DNA of 64,000 nucleotides from JBMONI01 sp049324575 (GTDB lineage: Bacteria > Omnitrophota > Omnitrophia > Omnitrophales > Aquincolibacteriaceae), in assembly GCA_049324575.1 (NCBI GenBank), contig JBMONI010000009.1, forward strand, positions 77,527 through 141,526, written 5' to 3'. Under the pieces are notes generated by a model, which saw only the letters and a list, made by a program, of their open reading frames with translations, was not told where the DNA came from and made no database searches. This document shows, in pieces, positions 23,589-31,803 of the stretch (positions within the stretch are counted from its first letter, which is position 1; each line of letters opens with the position of its first letter). A program made the translations under genes and the position numbers.

Positions 23589-24440
23589 CTAACTTATTCC
23601 CCTCAAAGCACTTAGGGATCCTTGGGTCTCGAAAGACTTCAAGACTGGAAAAGATCTTCGTAATTCGCGAAGTTTTTTCAGATCCAAAACCGCTTCCACG
23701 AGCCTCTCCCCTGACGTTCCTGCCTCCGCTAAGGTCTCGCCCCAAGGTCCCACGATCATCGAATGGCCATAGCTGCGAAGCTGGGTTTCGGAATGGTTTC
23801 CCGATTGCCCCGGAGCCATGATAAAGATCTGATTCTCGATTGCCCTAGATTTCAAAAGGATCTCCCAATGGGCTTTCCCGGTCTTCCACGTAAAATTGGA
23901 CGGAACAAAAAAAAGCTCGCAGCCTTTCAAAGTCCCCTCGCGAAAAAGCTCGGGAAATCTCAAGTCATAACAGATGCTCATCCCCGCCCGAATCCCCAAG
24001 ATCGGGGTCACCACTCTTCTCTTTCCAGATAAAAAAAATTCGGATTCATGGGCCTGCGGTCCTCGCTTCAATCGGATATCGAACAGATGGATCTTTCGAT
24101 AGAAACCGACGATCTTGCCCTCCCCTGATATCAGGATCGAGGTATTGTAATACCGATGAGGTCTCGGTCCGGGTTCCAGAACACTCCCCACCAAGATTCC
24201 CATATGAAAATACCGCGCAAGGTCTCGGATTTTCTCAAGGATCGCCGGCATAGCGAGTGCAATCGCAGGGTAATGCCTCGCCGGTCCTCGAAAACAGAAA
24301 TGTTCGGGAAAAGCAAGAAGCTGAACACGGCGGCGGGCTGCTTTTTCGACCCATATCGAAGCGCGGGCTAGATTTTTTTTCCAATCCGAACCCGCGTTGA
24401 ACTGAACACAAGCCGCGCGGATCTTAGAAGATTTCCTCAT
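23589..24440 (-). CDS. Carbon-nitrogen hydrolase (nitrilase superfamily, Nit2-like)
   Basis: 283 residues with the Glu-Lys-Cys triad of the superfamily: FPEHFCF near residue 44, YRKIHLFD near 115 and SICYDLRFPELFR near 150. The RLKRGPQAHES insertion and SYGHSMIVGPWGETLAEAG near 230 fit the Nit1/Nit2 omega-amidase branch, which hydrolyses deaminated glutathione or alpha-ketoglutaramate. With glutathione synthesis encoded nearby, deaminated-glutathione repair is a reasonable guess. The ATG at 24440 overlaps the DUF547 stop by 4 bp; the longer frame adds an unrelated Cys-rich stretch. Confidence 0.88.
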   Translation of the reverse strand: MRKSSKIRAACVQFNAGSDWKKNLARASIWVEKAARRRVQLLAFPEHFCFRGPARHYPAIALAMPAILEKIRDLARYFHMGILVGSVLEPGPRPHRYYNTSILISGEGKIVGFYRKIHLFDIRLKRGPQAHESEFFLSGKRRVVTPILGIRAGMSICYDLRFPELFREGTLKGCELFFVPSNFTWKTGKAHWEILLKSRAIENQIFIMAPGQSGNHSETQLRSYGHSMIVGPWGETLAEAGTSGERLVEAVLDLKKLRELRRSFPVLKSFETQGSLSALRGIS

Positions 24441-25285
24441 GAAACAACAGCAGGAGCGGCGGGACGCAAAGCGCGGTCGTTTAACGTCCAATCAAAGCGA
24501 AGATATTTAATCTTATAATCCCCGGCTTCGAGGAATTCGGCCAAATCCGTGTCATCGAGATAATAGGCGAGGAACGAAAGCGTCGCGATCTGTCCCGGAG
24601 GAAATTTCAGCGTTGATTCCGGCAAGCCAAAATCCATGATGAAATCTTCCGCGTACCATTTAAAAATTTCGGAGGCAAGCACCTGTTTTTTTTCGATATC
24701 AATGCGATTCAGCGCAGTATTGTTTACAAATTTCTTGGTCAAAACGAATAACTGTCCTTCAACCCGCGGGCCGGTGAATGCTTCGGCCTGAAGCGGAGGA
24801 CAAGTAACCGCACCACAGGAGATCGCCAGATGGATCTTCTCATCATGGAATCCTCCGATCAATTCGACCTTGCGGATCTGGTTAAAGCTGCGCTGTAATT
24901 CGTTCATCTTGAAAACGACGATATCCGACACCCCCGGGATATCCAGCAAGCTTTTAATCGGATAATGATCGAGGACGGTACGGATCAAGGCCGCGTGATA
25001 GGCGTTGAGCCAAAAGGCAAGTCTTTCTTCGCGAGGCCAGGTTTTGAAATCAATCGGATCCTGGCTTTCCATTTTCCGGAGATATTCATCGAGGAGGGCT
25101 CGATCCTTTTGAGCCGCGGCATAGTCAACAAACCCTTCCGCATCCACATATTTCTTCAAGAATTGATCAAATAAGCTGTGGTCAAAGGGCTCCGACAGGG
25201 ACCAGCCGGAAGCCGAGCCTAGACTAGAAAAGAAAACCAACGCCAACAAGGCAAGACCGCATCGCCTGGCGCTCGAATGTTTCAC
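24437..25285 (-). CDS. Exported DUF547-family protein
   Basis: 282 residues with a signal peptide (RRCGLALLALVFFSSLGSASG). The body has the DUF547 pattern: FVDYAAAQKDRALLDEYLRKM, then REERLAFWLNAYHAALIRTVLDHYPIKSL near 85, and HLAISCGAVTCPPLQAEAFTG near 160. Biochemical function of the family is not known. The start is GTG at 25285; between it and the ribosome site AAAGGA lies an uninterrupted run of eight C (coding strand), a tract that could slip. It is in the trxB to nitrilase gene run. Confidence 0.85.
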   Translation of the reverse strand: MKHSSARRCGLALLALVFFSSLGSASGWSLSEPFDHSLFDQFLKKYVDAEGFVDYAAAQKDRALLDEYLRKMESQDPIDFKTWPREERLAFWLNAYHAALIRTVLDHYPIKSLLDIPGVSDIVVFKMNELQRSFNQIRKVELIGGFHDEKIHLAISCGAVTCPPLQAEAFTGPRVEGQLFVLTKKFVNNTALNRIDIEKKQVLASEIFKWYAEDFIMDFGLPESTLKFPPGQIATLSFLAYYLDDTDLAEFLEAGDYKIKYLRFDWTLNDRALRPAAPAVVS

Positions 25286-25315
25286 GGGGGGGGTCCTTTT
25301 AAAGTGCTGTTGGAT

Positions 25316-25624
25316 TTAGAACTGCAGGCCGTGTTTTTTTAAAAAATCCTGGTCAAAATCGGTCAAACCGCCGCGTATTTCCCCGACCTCTCGGCCTTCG
25401 TCCGAAAAGTACTGCTCACAGATCTCCTCAAGCTCCGTAAATTCATCGTCTGACATGGGAAAAAAATTAAAAACACAGAAATTGATATTGAGCCCTTGGT
25501 CCTTGAAGAGAGCCTTGGCTTTTTCGATCTGGCCAGGATCGGGATGCTGCTTGATGATCTTTTTCAGCAGCTCAATAAGCTGCATGACATTGCCTTCGAA
25601 TTCTCCTTCGCGATTTCCTCTCAT
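25316..25624 (-). CDS. Conserved-looking hypothetical protein, acidic
   Basis: 102 residues, no signal peptide. Not recognised. The N-terminal helix (VMQLIELLKKIIKQHPDPGQIEKAKALF) is followed by a short beta region (GLNINFCVFNFFPMSDDEFTELEEICEQYF) and a C terminus ending FDQDFLKKHGLQF. ATG at 25624 has AAAGGAG about 9 bases upstream, which supports translation. It follows a 41-residue open frame with 3 bp between them. Confidence 0.6.
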   Translation of the reverse strand: MRGNREGEFEGNVMQLIELLKKIIKQHPDPGQIEKAKALFKDQGLNINFCVFNFFPMSDDEFTELEEICEQYFSDEGREVGEIRGGLTDFDQDFLKKHGLQF

Positions 25625-25627
25625 GGC

Positions 25628-25753
25628 CTAAACTCCTTTCCTTTCCGGACCAATAGGAATGAAGAACCGATCGTGAACGGCATGATAGAAAATTTTCTCA
25701 TCCTTGGCAAGCTCGATCATGCCCTGAGCAAAGTTTTGAAATGCCGCGGACAT
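25628..25753 (-). CDS. 41-residue small protein between trxB and the 102-aa gene
   Basis: ATG at 25753 reads MSAAFQNFAQGMIELAKDEK and continues with a mixed helix/beta sequence ending IPIGPERKGV and TAG. It fills the gap between the trxB stop (8 bp) and the next gene (3 bp), and has a GGGG run a few bases before the ATG. Composition is protein-like (F, A, E, K, H, D spread through). It contains no cysteine or membrane segment. Not recognised; expression is inferred from tight packing only. Confidence 0.5.
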   Translation of the reverse strand: MSAAFQNFAQGMIELAKDEKIFYHAVHDRFFIPIGPERKGV

Positions 25754-25760
25754 ATCCCCG

Positions 25761-26684
25761 TCAATGCCCCTCTAAATAGGCTTGTGCCGCAAGTGCAGCC
25801 GTACATCCTTCGCCGCAAGCAGCAACCAACTGGCGTGTCGCCCCCGCTCTGATCTCACCCGCCGCAAAAACCCCGGGAACCGAGGTCCCGACCCCCGCCC
25901 GGCTTCGGACATACCCTCTGTCGTCCAAATCGATGAACCCTTGCAAAAACTGCGTATTCGGGTCATGCCCAATAAAAATAAAGATTCCGTCCAACGAAAT
26001 TTTTTGGAGCTTCCCTGTTTTGACGTTTTTCACTTCAAGGGCATTCACCGATTTTTCACCCAAAATAGCCTCCACTACGGAGTCCCAGATGAAATCGATC
26101 TTAGGATGGTTCATTGCCCGCTCCTGCAAGATCGGAGTTGCCCTCAATTTGTCCCGCCGATGGATCACGGTCACTTGAGACGCAAAGCGCGTGAGAAAGA
26201 TCCCTTCTTGGATCGCCGAATCGCCCCCGCCCACTACCGCGATCTTCTTGTTCTTGAAAAAAGCTCCGTCACAGGTCGCACAATACGAAACACCTTTGCC
26301 AGTCAGGGGCTGCTCTCCGGAGACGCCTAATTTACGGAAAGATGCACCGGTCGTCAGGATCAAGGCCCGCGCCTCATAGAGGCCCTGTTGAGTTTTAATA
26401 CTGAAGTTTTTCCCGCGCTGTTCGACGAAGACCGCTTCATCATAAACGATCTCGGCCCCGTATTTCTTGGCCTGTCCTTCCATTCGCATTGCGATCTCGG
26501 GCCCCACGATCCCGTCCGGAAATCCCGGATAATTCTCGACCAAATCGGTCGTCGCAATCTGACCGCCCGGCGCCATTTTCTCGAGCACCATCGTCAAAAG
26601 ATTGGCGCGGGCTGTATAGATCGCTGAGGTCAGACCCGCCCCGCCGCCCCCGATCACAACTACATCATAAACTGGATGAGCCAT
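25761..26684 (-). CDS. trxB: Thioredoxin reductase
   Basis: 307 residues. FAD-binding VVIGGGGAGLTSAIYTARA at the N terminus, the redox-active pair in SYCATCDGAFF near residue 135, NADPH-binding VVGGGDSAIQEGIFL near 152, and the C-terminal FAD block VPGVFAAGEIRAGATRQLVAACGEG. It passes electrons from NADPH to thioredoxin and belongs to the low-molecular-weight bacterial class. It heads a run with two small hypothetical genes, the DUF547 protein and the nitrilase. Confidence 0.96.
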   Translation of the reverse strand: MAHPVYDVVVIGGGGAGLTSAIYTARANLLTMVLEKMAPGGQIATTDLVENYPGFPDGIVGPEIAMRMEGQAKKYGAEIVYDEAVFVEQRGKNFSIKTQQGLYEARALILTTGASFRKLGVSGEQPLTGKGVSYCATCDGAFFKNKKIAVVGGGDSAIQEGIFLTRFASQVTVIHRRDKLRATPILQERAMNHPKIDFIWDSVVEAILGEKSVNALEVKNVKTGKLQKISLDGIFIFIGHDPNTQFLQGFIDLDDRGYVRSRAGVGTSVPGVFAAGEIRAGATRQLVAACGEGCTAALAAQAYLEGH

Positions 26685-26749
26685 GAGAGTCCTTTCTAAT
26701 GAAAAGTTCTCGAAATTTTATCATGCTGGGGAAATATCCGGCGTGCGGG

Positions 26750-27154
26750 TCAAACCTCGGAAACGCCCGCTTCGTCCATCACTTGCTCGGTCACGAAAAT
26801 TGGCACTTCCGCCCTTAACGCCAATGCGACACTATCCGAAGGACGCGCATCAATAACGATCTCGCTTTTCTTTCCTCGGCTCAAGAAGATCTTTGCGTAA
26901 AAAGTGTTCTTTTCCAGGCGGTCAATGACCACATGGCGAAACTCGCCTCCTAATTTTTGAATAACGTCCATAAGAAGGTCGTGCGTCAAAGGACGCGGCG
27001 GTTTGATCCCGCTGATCTTCATTTTAATGGAATTCACTTCGGCCATTCCGATCACGACGGGAAGATAGCGTGCACCCTCCTTTTCGCGGAAGATGATCAG
27101 CTGCTCGTTGCGGCTTTCGTCAACCTTGATCTTGTTTAGAACAAGTTCAATCAT
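26750..27154 (-). CDS. Bifunctional nuclease family protein (DUF151)
   Basis: 134 residues covering one DUF151/BFN domain: YLPVVIGMAEVNSIKMKISGIKPPRPLTHDLL near residue 30, then FYAKIFLSRGKKSEIVIDARPSDSVALALRAEVPIFV. The IDARPSDSVALAL block is the family hallmark. Members have been reported with DNase and RNase activity in plants; the bacterial role is not settled. Its start overlaps the end of the upstream coiled-coil gene by 8 bp. Confidence 0.9.
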   Translation of the reverse strand: MIELVLNKIKVDESRNEQLIIFREKEGARYLPVVIGMAEVNSIKMKISGIKPPRPLTHDLLMDVIQKLGGEFRHVVIDRLEKNTFYAKIFLSRGKKSEIVIDARPSDSVALALRAEVPIFVTEQVMDEAGVSEV

Positions 27155-29336
27155 TCGAAGAGAGAGGACGGTCTGGCTTTGGAGCCGGACGAGCCGGAGC
27201 CCCCTTGTTCACAGAGTCGGAGGCGGGCGAGGAAGATAAAAGGTCGATCTTTGGAAAAGGCGAACGAAGCCTTTCAAGCACCGAAGGCTGCCGAACGATC
27301 TGTTGAGCCTCGAGAATCTCCTGCTCGACTTTTTCCTGTTCAGTCAGGATCTTCCGGATCGACTCTTCGCGATGTCGAATCTCCTGCTCAAGCACTTGCT
27401 GATGCCGGACGAGTTCCGTCAATCGACTTTCTTTCCGTGCCAGCTCAGTTTCGCGCGTTTTCTTCTCGGAAACCGGAAGAGAGGCTCCTCCTGAAACCGT
27501 CTGAGCCTCTAATTGCTGGATCCTCTGAAATGCCCCTTCGAGCTCTTTCTCTTTCGCGCGCAAGTGATTCAGATTGGTCCGGAACATCTTCTCAAGCTGC
27601 TCGTTAGAAATGCGAATCTCTTCAAGATTTTTTTCAAGTTCCTGGACCCGGTTTTCCCATTGCTTCGCCTCTTCGGTCCTCGTTTCCAATTCGGCGACAA
27701 GCTCGAGCTGGTTTTTTTCAAGAGCGTTCATCTTTGCCGCATAGCTCTCATAATGTTTTTTCCATTCGTCCACTTCCTGTATATAAAGCGCCGCTTTTTC
27801 ATCATAGATTGCTTTGAGATCGTAATATTCTTGTTCGAGTTTACCGCACTTAGCTTGCTCTTCCCGCAAAAGACGCTTCAACTCCTCGTTCCTCCGCTCA
27901 GCTTCCTGTGAATGTTCTCGAAATTCCGCCCCCAGGGCCTTTTCATCATGGCGCGCTTGGCAGAGCGTGTTCAATTCATTCTCGAGGAGCTTGAGACTTT
28001 CTTGGTATTGTCCAAGAGCCGTTCTTTGAGATTCAAAGGCGCTTCGGAGTTTCTCATTCTCATCGCGAAGAAGGGAGTTTTCCGAAAGATATTCACTCTG
28101 TTGTTGTTCCAAAACATTCTTTCGCTCCTGCGCTTCAAGGTAATGGGCCTGATGTTCTTCAAGTTGCTGAAGCAACGCCTTTTTTTCTTCATCGGACCTT
28201 GTCCGCTCCAGACGGTGCTTTTTGATATCCCGATCTAAGTCGATGAATTTTTCCTCCATCTCTTTGAAGCGAAGCTGCCACGACTGATTGGCCTGCGCCT
28301 GGCTTTCCAGAGCCTCTTGGACAGACTGCTTCTGCAACTCCGCCTTCTGCAAAAGAGCACGCAGCTGCTGGACCTCCGTTTCGAGCTCCTGACAACGGTT
28401 TTCTAACGATCGCGCTGCCGTCTCTTTCTCTCCGATGACAGCGTCGATTCGGCTTCGATCGCGACTTAAATGGGAGTTCTGCTCATGAAGCGCTTCCCAC
28501 TTTTTTTTCCAGCTTTGGGATTCTTGGGTCGCGATCTCAAGTTTTTCCTCAAGAAGCGCACGGGACTGCTGGTATTCAAGCTGCAGCGATTCCAGTTTAA
28601 TTTTCATATTTTCCAGAAGGGCCTTCTGCTGATGGATCTCCTGCTCGCGCCGATGGATTTCATTATTAGTCAGAATCGAAGAACGGCTTTTCTGCGCCAT
28701 TTCACGGCTCATCCGTTCAATCTCTGCGATTTTTTCATCGCATTTTCTCCGCCAATCATCTCTTTCCCTTCGAAGTTTTTGCATTTCAATTTGCAATTGC
28801 TGCTTGTCGGATTCGGTCGACTTTTTCTGTTCAGGGGAAGGTTTGGAATCCATCCCCGAAGGTTTCGCCTCGGCAGACGCCACGCTCGTGCCTTCACTAT
28901 CGGGCAAAGTTTGCACTTCCTCCCCAAGCGAGCGGACCTCCTGAATCGCCGGCTCTTCTGCCAATACCTCCGATGGAGCCGCCTCGACATTGGGCATGTC
29001 CGGAAGGGGCATTTGATGCAAAAAGGCCAACGTGGGCTGCTCAGGCCACACCGTGCGATAGCATTTCCGCTTGAGATAGACCTCGTTGGTCATCAAGATC
29101 TCGGCCCCCGTCGGCCGAAAATAGTCCTTCACGCGGTTGGCGATATCCTGCGTCAGATTATCGAGAAGAATGATCGGCGTATTATTGACAAGGTCGTTCG
29201 CTTCCTCTTCGGAAAGAGTGAACGCTTCGGAGATCTTTCTGGAAACTTTCCTTTTGTCGATCTCGCTATAAAGCGGATTCAGAATCAGACACCAATTCTG
29301 TTCACGGGACGATATTTTCTTGTTTTTCAAAAGCAT
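27147..29336 (-). CDS. Large coiled-coil protein with L7/L12-C-terminal-like head
   Basis: 729 residues. Residues about 1-110 form a compact head whose pattern (KVSRKISEAF...EEEANDLVNNTPIILLDN...ANRVKDYFRPTGAEILM) follows the L7/L12 C-terminal domain (EAxxLV..P...A....L..GAxV). Residues about 165-690 are almost pure heptad coiled coil rich in E, Q, K, L and R, then a Pro/Ser-rich tail. No signal peptide or membrane segment. A shorter paralogue with the same head is at 29917-31287. It is probably a cytoplasmic structural or scaffold protein; function unknown. Confidence 0.75.
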   Translation of the reverse strand: MLLKNKKISSREQNWCLILNPLYSEIDKRKVSRKISEAFTLSEEEANDLVNNTPIILLDNLTQDIANRVKDYFRPTGAEILMTNEVYLKRKCYRTVWPEQPTLAFLHQMPLPDMPNVEAAPSEVLAEEPAIQEVRSLGEEVQTLPDSEGTSVASAEAKPSGMDSKPSPEQKKSTESDKQQLQIEMQKLRRERDDWRRKCDEKIAEIERMSREMAQKSRSSILTNNEIHRREQEIHQQKALLENMKIKLESLQLEYQQSRALLEEKLEIATQESQSWKKKWEALHEQNSHLSRDRSRIDAVIGEKETAARSLENRCQELETEVQQLRALLQKAELQKQSVQEALESQAQANQSWQLRFKEMEEKFIDLDRDIKKHRLERTRSDEEKKALLQQLEEHQAHYLEAQERKNVLEQQQSEYLSENSLLRDENEKLRSAFESQRTALGQYQESLKLLENELNTLCQARHDEKALGAEFREHSQEAERRNEELKRLLREEQAKCGKLEQEYYDLKAIYDEKAALYIQEVDEWKKHYESYAAKMNALEKNQLELVAELETRTEEAKQWENRVQELEKNLEEIRISNEQLEKMFRTNLNHLRAKEKELEGAFQRIQQLEAQTVSGGASLPVSEKKTRETELARKESRLTELVRHQQVLEQEIRHREESIRKILTEQEKVEQEILEAQQIVRQPSVLERLRSPFPKIDLLSSSPASDSVNKGAPARPAPKPDRPLSSND

Positions 29337-29379
29337 GCTTACTCCCTAGAGACAGGCGGATTTTTCCGGAAAGCTTATC

Positions 29380-29733
29380 TTATAAGTTGATCTTTGCGGA
29401 AATTTCGTAAATAACCGGCATCTCCCAATACTCGCCCATCAGTACCTTGATGATCCCGACCACCGAAAGGATCCCGAAAACAACAAAGGCCACCGCAAAA
29501 ACCAGGTCCCCGACCACAGGAACGATCTTGAGAATGCTCGCTGCGATCTCGAGAATGAAAACCACCAAAGCTTGTTTCCCATGGAACTGGGCAAATCGGT
29601 TTTGTTTCTTCAAAAAAAGCGGAACGAAACAAAGCACGTTCAGATAGCCAACGGCAGCAAAAAATTTCGCTTCTTCTACTTCCGAATCCTGGGGCTTAGA
29701 AGCGTTCGACGGATCTTGGCTGGCTTCGACCAT
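29380..29733 (-). CDS. DUF4870-like small membrane protein
   Basis: 117 residues: an acidic N terminus (about 1-22), then three to four hydrophobic segments: FFAAVGYLNVLCFVPLFL, ALVVFILEIAASILKIVPVVG, DLVFAVAFVVFGILSVVGII. The FAQFHGKQALVVFI turn between the first two is the DUF4870/Tic20-like hallmark. Function unknown. It lies between the two paralogous coiled-coil genes and is preceded by a good promoter. Confidence 0.75.
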   Translation of the reverse strand: MVEASQDPSNASKPQDSEVEEAKFFAAVGYLNVLCFVPLFLKKQNRFAQFHGKQALVVFILEIAASILKIVPVVGDLVFAVAFVVFGILSVVGIIKVLMGEYWEMPVIYEISAKINL

Positions 29734-29796
29734 ATTTGCTCCTTGATTTACTTTTTAAAAACCTGTTTTATGCGGACAAAACCGTATAACAACTAG

Positions 29797-29824
29797 ATTA
29801 TAACCTATGAATAACGAGAGTCAA
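29797..29824 (-). promoter_or_regulatory. Sigma-70 promoter upstream of the DUF4870 gene
   Basis: TTGACT (29819-29824), 16-bp spacer, TATAAT (29797-29802, perfect) on the minus strand, 64 bp before the DUF4870 ATG. It would drive DUF4870, the large coiled-coil gene and the nuclease gene. Confidence 0.7.
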
Positions 29825-29916
29825 GTCACACGGCCAAAAGGGCTTAGAGAGGCCTTCCGCGCCCTGGGATAGGCCCTAAAACAGGCTTGGGGGCCAGGAT
29901 ATCCCGAAAAAAATCC

Positions 29917-31287
29917 TCAGCCTTGCGGCTTGGGACTGTCCGTCATAATTTTATGGAGTTGCTCTTGATGCTCGCTGAGGAGATTCAATTCTTGGTCCAG
30001 ATGACGTGCTTTGGAGATCCAATCCTCTTTAAGCCTCTTCTGGAGGTCTGAAATGACCTGATTCTGGATCTTCTCGAGCATCTCAAGCCGCTTGATCACA
30101 GCCTTTTCATTGCTAATCCAAGTCTGGTATTCCTGGGAATGGAGCCCTGCATTGCTAGAGGTTGCCGCTTTCGTTGGCTCTAACTCTTCCCCCATTTCAG
30201 CAAAGATCCTTTGCTGGTCCTTTAAAGCTTGCTCGAGGTTCTCGTGGGCCCCCTGCAGATTTTCGATTTTTCGGTGCATGTCCGAAGCAATCTGTTTCCA
30301 TTGTGATATCTCTTCCTTGGAAGCCGAAAGCTCTTCAACAAAACGGCGCTGCAACTCCTCATATTCTTTTTCGACCTCGGTCTTTTTTTCCCGCTCGCCT
30401 TCCAATTCATGGTACAAACGCTGTTTTTCCGCTTCCAATTTTTGTGCATGCGAGAAAGCATCATCCAGCTTTTTCTTCCACTCGTTCATTTCCATCGAAA
30501 AACGGTTTAAATGAATCTCAAAACTCTTGCGATACTGTAAGGAGGACTCCTGTAAATGCTGCTGCTTCTCTTGATAGCCCCGGAAGAGCATCTCCTTTTG
30601 GCGGACGCGTCTCTCTTGTTGTTCGATAAAAAGCTCGGTCTTTCGAAGGTCCTCTTTAAAGGATTCCCTCTCTCCTTTCAAGCTCATGGCTTCGTTCACG
30701 ATCAGATCGAGCGAGCGTTTCCACATCTCGCATTTATCCTTCCAACTTTTCAGATTTTCTTCCAAAAACTCACGCTCTTCATGACCTCCAGCCTCTTCAG
30801 GCTTAAGCGGGGGATTGACCTTTGGATCGGTGTACATTTCCGCGTTTTCGACTGTTTGACCGGAAGTCTCTTGCGCAGGCAAAACAGGCTCGGAAGATTC
30901 TTCAGAAGCCGGAACCGCAGCTTCGGAGGGCAAAACCTCATTTGGCTCTTGCGGAACGGTTAGATCGGGAATCTCAGACCAAACAGCTTTGAAACATTTA
31001 CTTTTGACGGTCCATTCGCTGGTGATCAAGATCTCCGCACCCGCAGGTTTTAAAAGATCTTTTAGCCGAATCGCCATCGGCTGGCTCAGTTGGTCCAAAA
31101 GGATGATGGGCGTATTTTCGACGACGCGGGTCGCCTCTTCGACACCGACCGAAAAGATCTCGGCAATCTTTTCCGCGATCTTGGAATGAACCCCAGCATC
31201 CAAGGGTTTTTCGATGATTACCGCCCAAATACCGCTTGCCGAAGATTGCTTTTGCTTGGAGAGATTTTTCTTGAAATGACGGAACAT
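29917..31287 (-). CDS. Coiled-coil protein with L7/L12-C-terminal-like head, shorter paralogue
   Basis: 456 residues. The head (about 15-105: KIAEIFSVGVEEATRVVENTPIILLDQ, LKDLLKPAGAEILITSE, then KSKCFKAVW) matches that of the 729-residue protein, including NTPIILLD and GAEIL. A Glu/Pro/Ser-rich linker follows, then a coiled coil from about 165 to 445. No signal peptide. Shared architecture and closeness to the larger gene point to duplication; the two may co-assemble through their coils. Function unknown. Confidence 0.75.
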   Translation of the reverse strand: MFRHFKKNLSKQKQSSASGIWAVIIEKPLDAGVHSKIAEKIAEIFSVGVEEATRVVENTPIILLDQLSQPMAIRLKDLLKPAGAEILITSEWTVKSKCFKAVWSEIPDLTVPQEPNEVLPSEAAVPASEESSEPVLPAQETSGQTVENAEMYTDPKVNPPLKPEEAGGHEEREFLEENLKSWKDKCEMWKRSLDLIVNEAMSLKGERESFKEDLRKTELFIEQQERRVRQKEMLFRGYQEKQQHLQESSLQYRKSFEIHLNRFSMEMNEWKKKLDDAFSHAQKLEAEKQRLYHELEGEREKKTEVEKEYEELQRRFVEELSASKEEISQWKQIASDMHRKIENLQGAHENLEQALKDQQRIFAEMGEELEPTKAATSSNAGLHSQEYQTWISNEKAVIKRLEMLEKIQNQVISDLQKRLKEDWISKARHLDQELNLLSEHQEQLHKIMTDSPKPQG

Positions 31288-31320
31288 TTAACGACGACCT
31301 CAAGCGAACAAGATGGTTAT

Positions 31321-31349
31321 ATTATCAATCATGCTTGGGCTTCCGTCAA
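31321..31349 (-). promoter_or_regulatory. Putative promoter of the 456-aa coiled-coil gene
   Basis: TTGACG (31344-31349), 17-bp spacer, GATAAT (31321-31326) on the minus strand, 33 bp before the ATG. Confidence 0.6.
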
Positions 31350-31371
31350 GGCGGGAGATTGGGTATTTTGG

Positions 31372-31400
31372 AAAAAGCACCTCGCCGGAACCCTCGAGGC
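31372..31400 (-). terminator. Possible terminator of the 20-gene run
   Basis: On the minus strand GCCTCG pairs with CGAGG(T)GC across a 10-base loop, followed by TTTTT. The stem is short with a bulge, but it is located 33 bp after the last gene of the run and just before the next promoter. Confidence 0.45.
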
Positions 31401-31432
31401 CAAGCCTTTAAAAAACTATCCCTAGATGAAGT

Positions 31433-31762
31433 CTAAGACTCTTGGCAGACCGGCGAAAGAGTTGCTTCCATTGGGATCATAAAAGTACCGACCTCGGTCA
31501 CCCCCGAGAGGATCCTGCGCAGCATCAACCCCGTCCCCTTGCCTAATCCCGAGAAAAAACCACCTATTTTGCTGCCCTCTCTCTCCATATCTACAGCGCA
31601 AGGGATCTCTGCCGGACTTGTGAGCACGTTGAGCAACCCACGGCCGAATTTGATGCCAATTCCATGCAGGTAATCTCCGGCGGTTTCCTCTGCGGCCCAA
31701 GAGAAAGGAGAGAATAAAACCCCACAAAACAGGAAAAAGCAGAGTCCTTTACGAAGAAACAT
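31433..31762 (-). CDS. Exported TIGR04073-like protein
   Basis: 109 residues with a signal peptide (LRKGLCFFLFCGVLFSPFSWAAE). The mature part carries KFGRGLLNVLTSPAEIPCAV, then GGFFSGLGKGTGLMLRRILSGVTEVGTFMIP. A glycine-rich amphipathic segment flanked by GRGLxNxLTSPxEIP and a GxxEVxTFxxP end is what I recall for TIGR04073, described as exosortase-system associated. A second protein of this type is at 54461-54829. No exosortase gene is in the window. It is the last gene of the 20-gene run. Confidence 0.7.
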   Translation of the reverse strand: MFLRKGLCFFLFCGVLFSPFSWAAEETAGDYLHGIGIKFGRGLLNVLTSPAEIPCAVDMEREGSKIGGFFSGLGKGTGLMLRRILSGVTEVGTFMIPMEATLSPVCQES

Positions 31763-31803
31763 AACAACCTAAAACTTCAGAAAGCGGCGAAGAGTTCTTC
31801 TGA

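Noticed and set aside
28470..29390. 306-codon plus-strand open frame rich in F, L and R
   Set aside because: It is the reverse complement of coiled-coil codons (GAA/AAG become TTC/CTT), which produces false hydrophobic frames.
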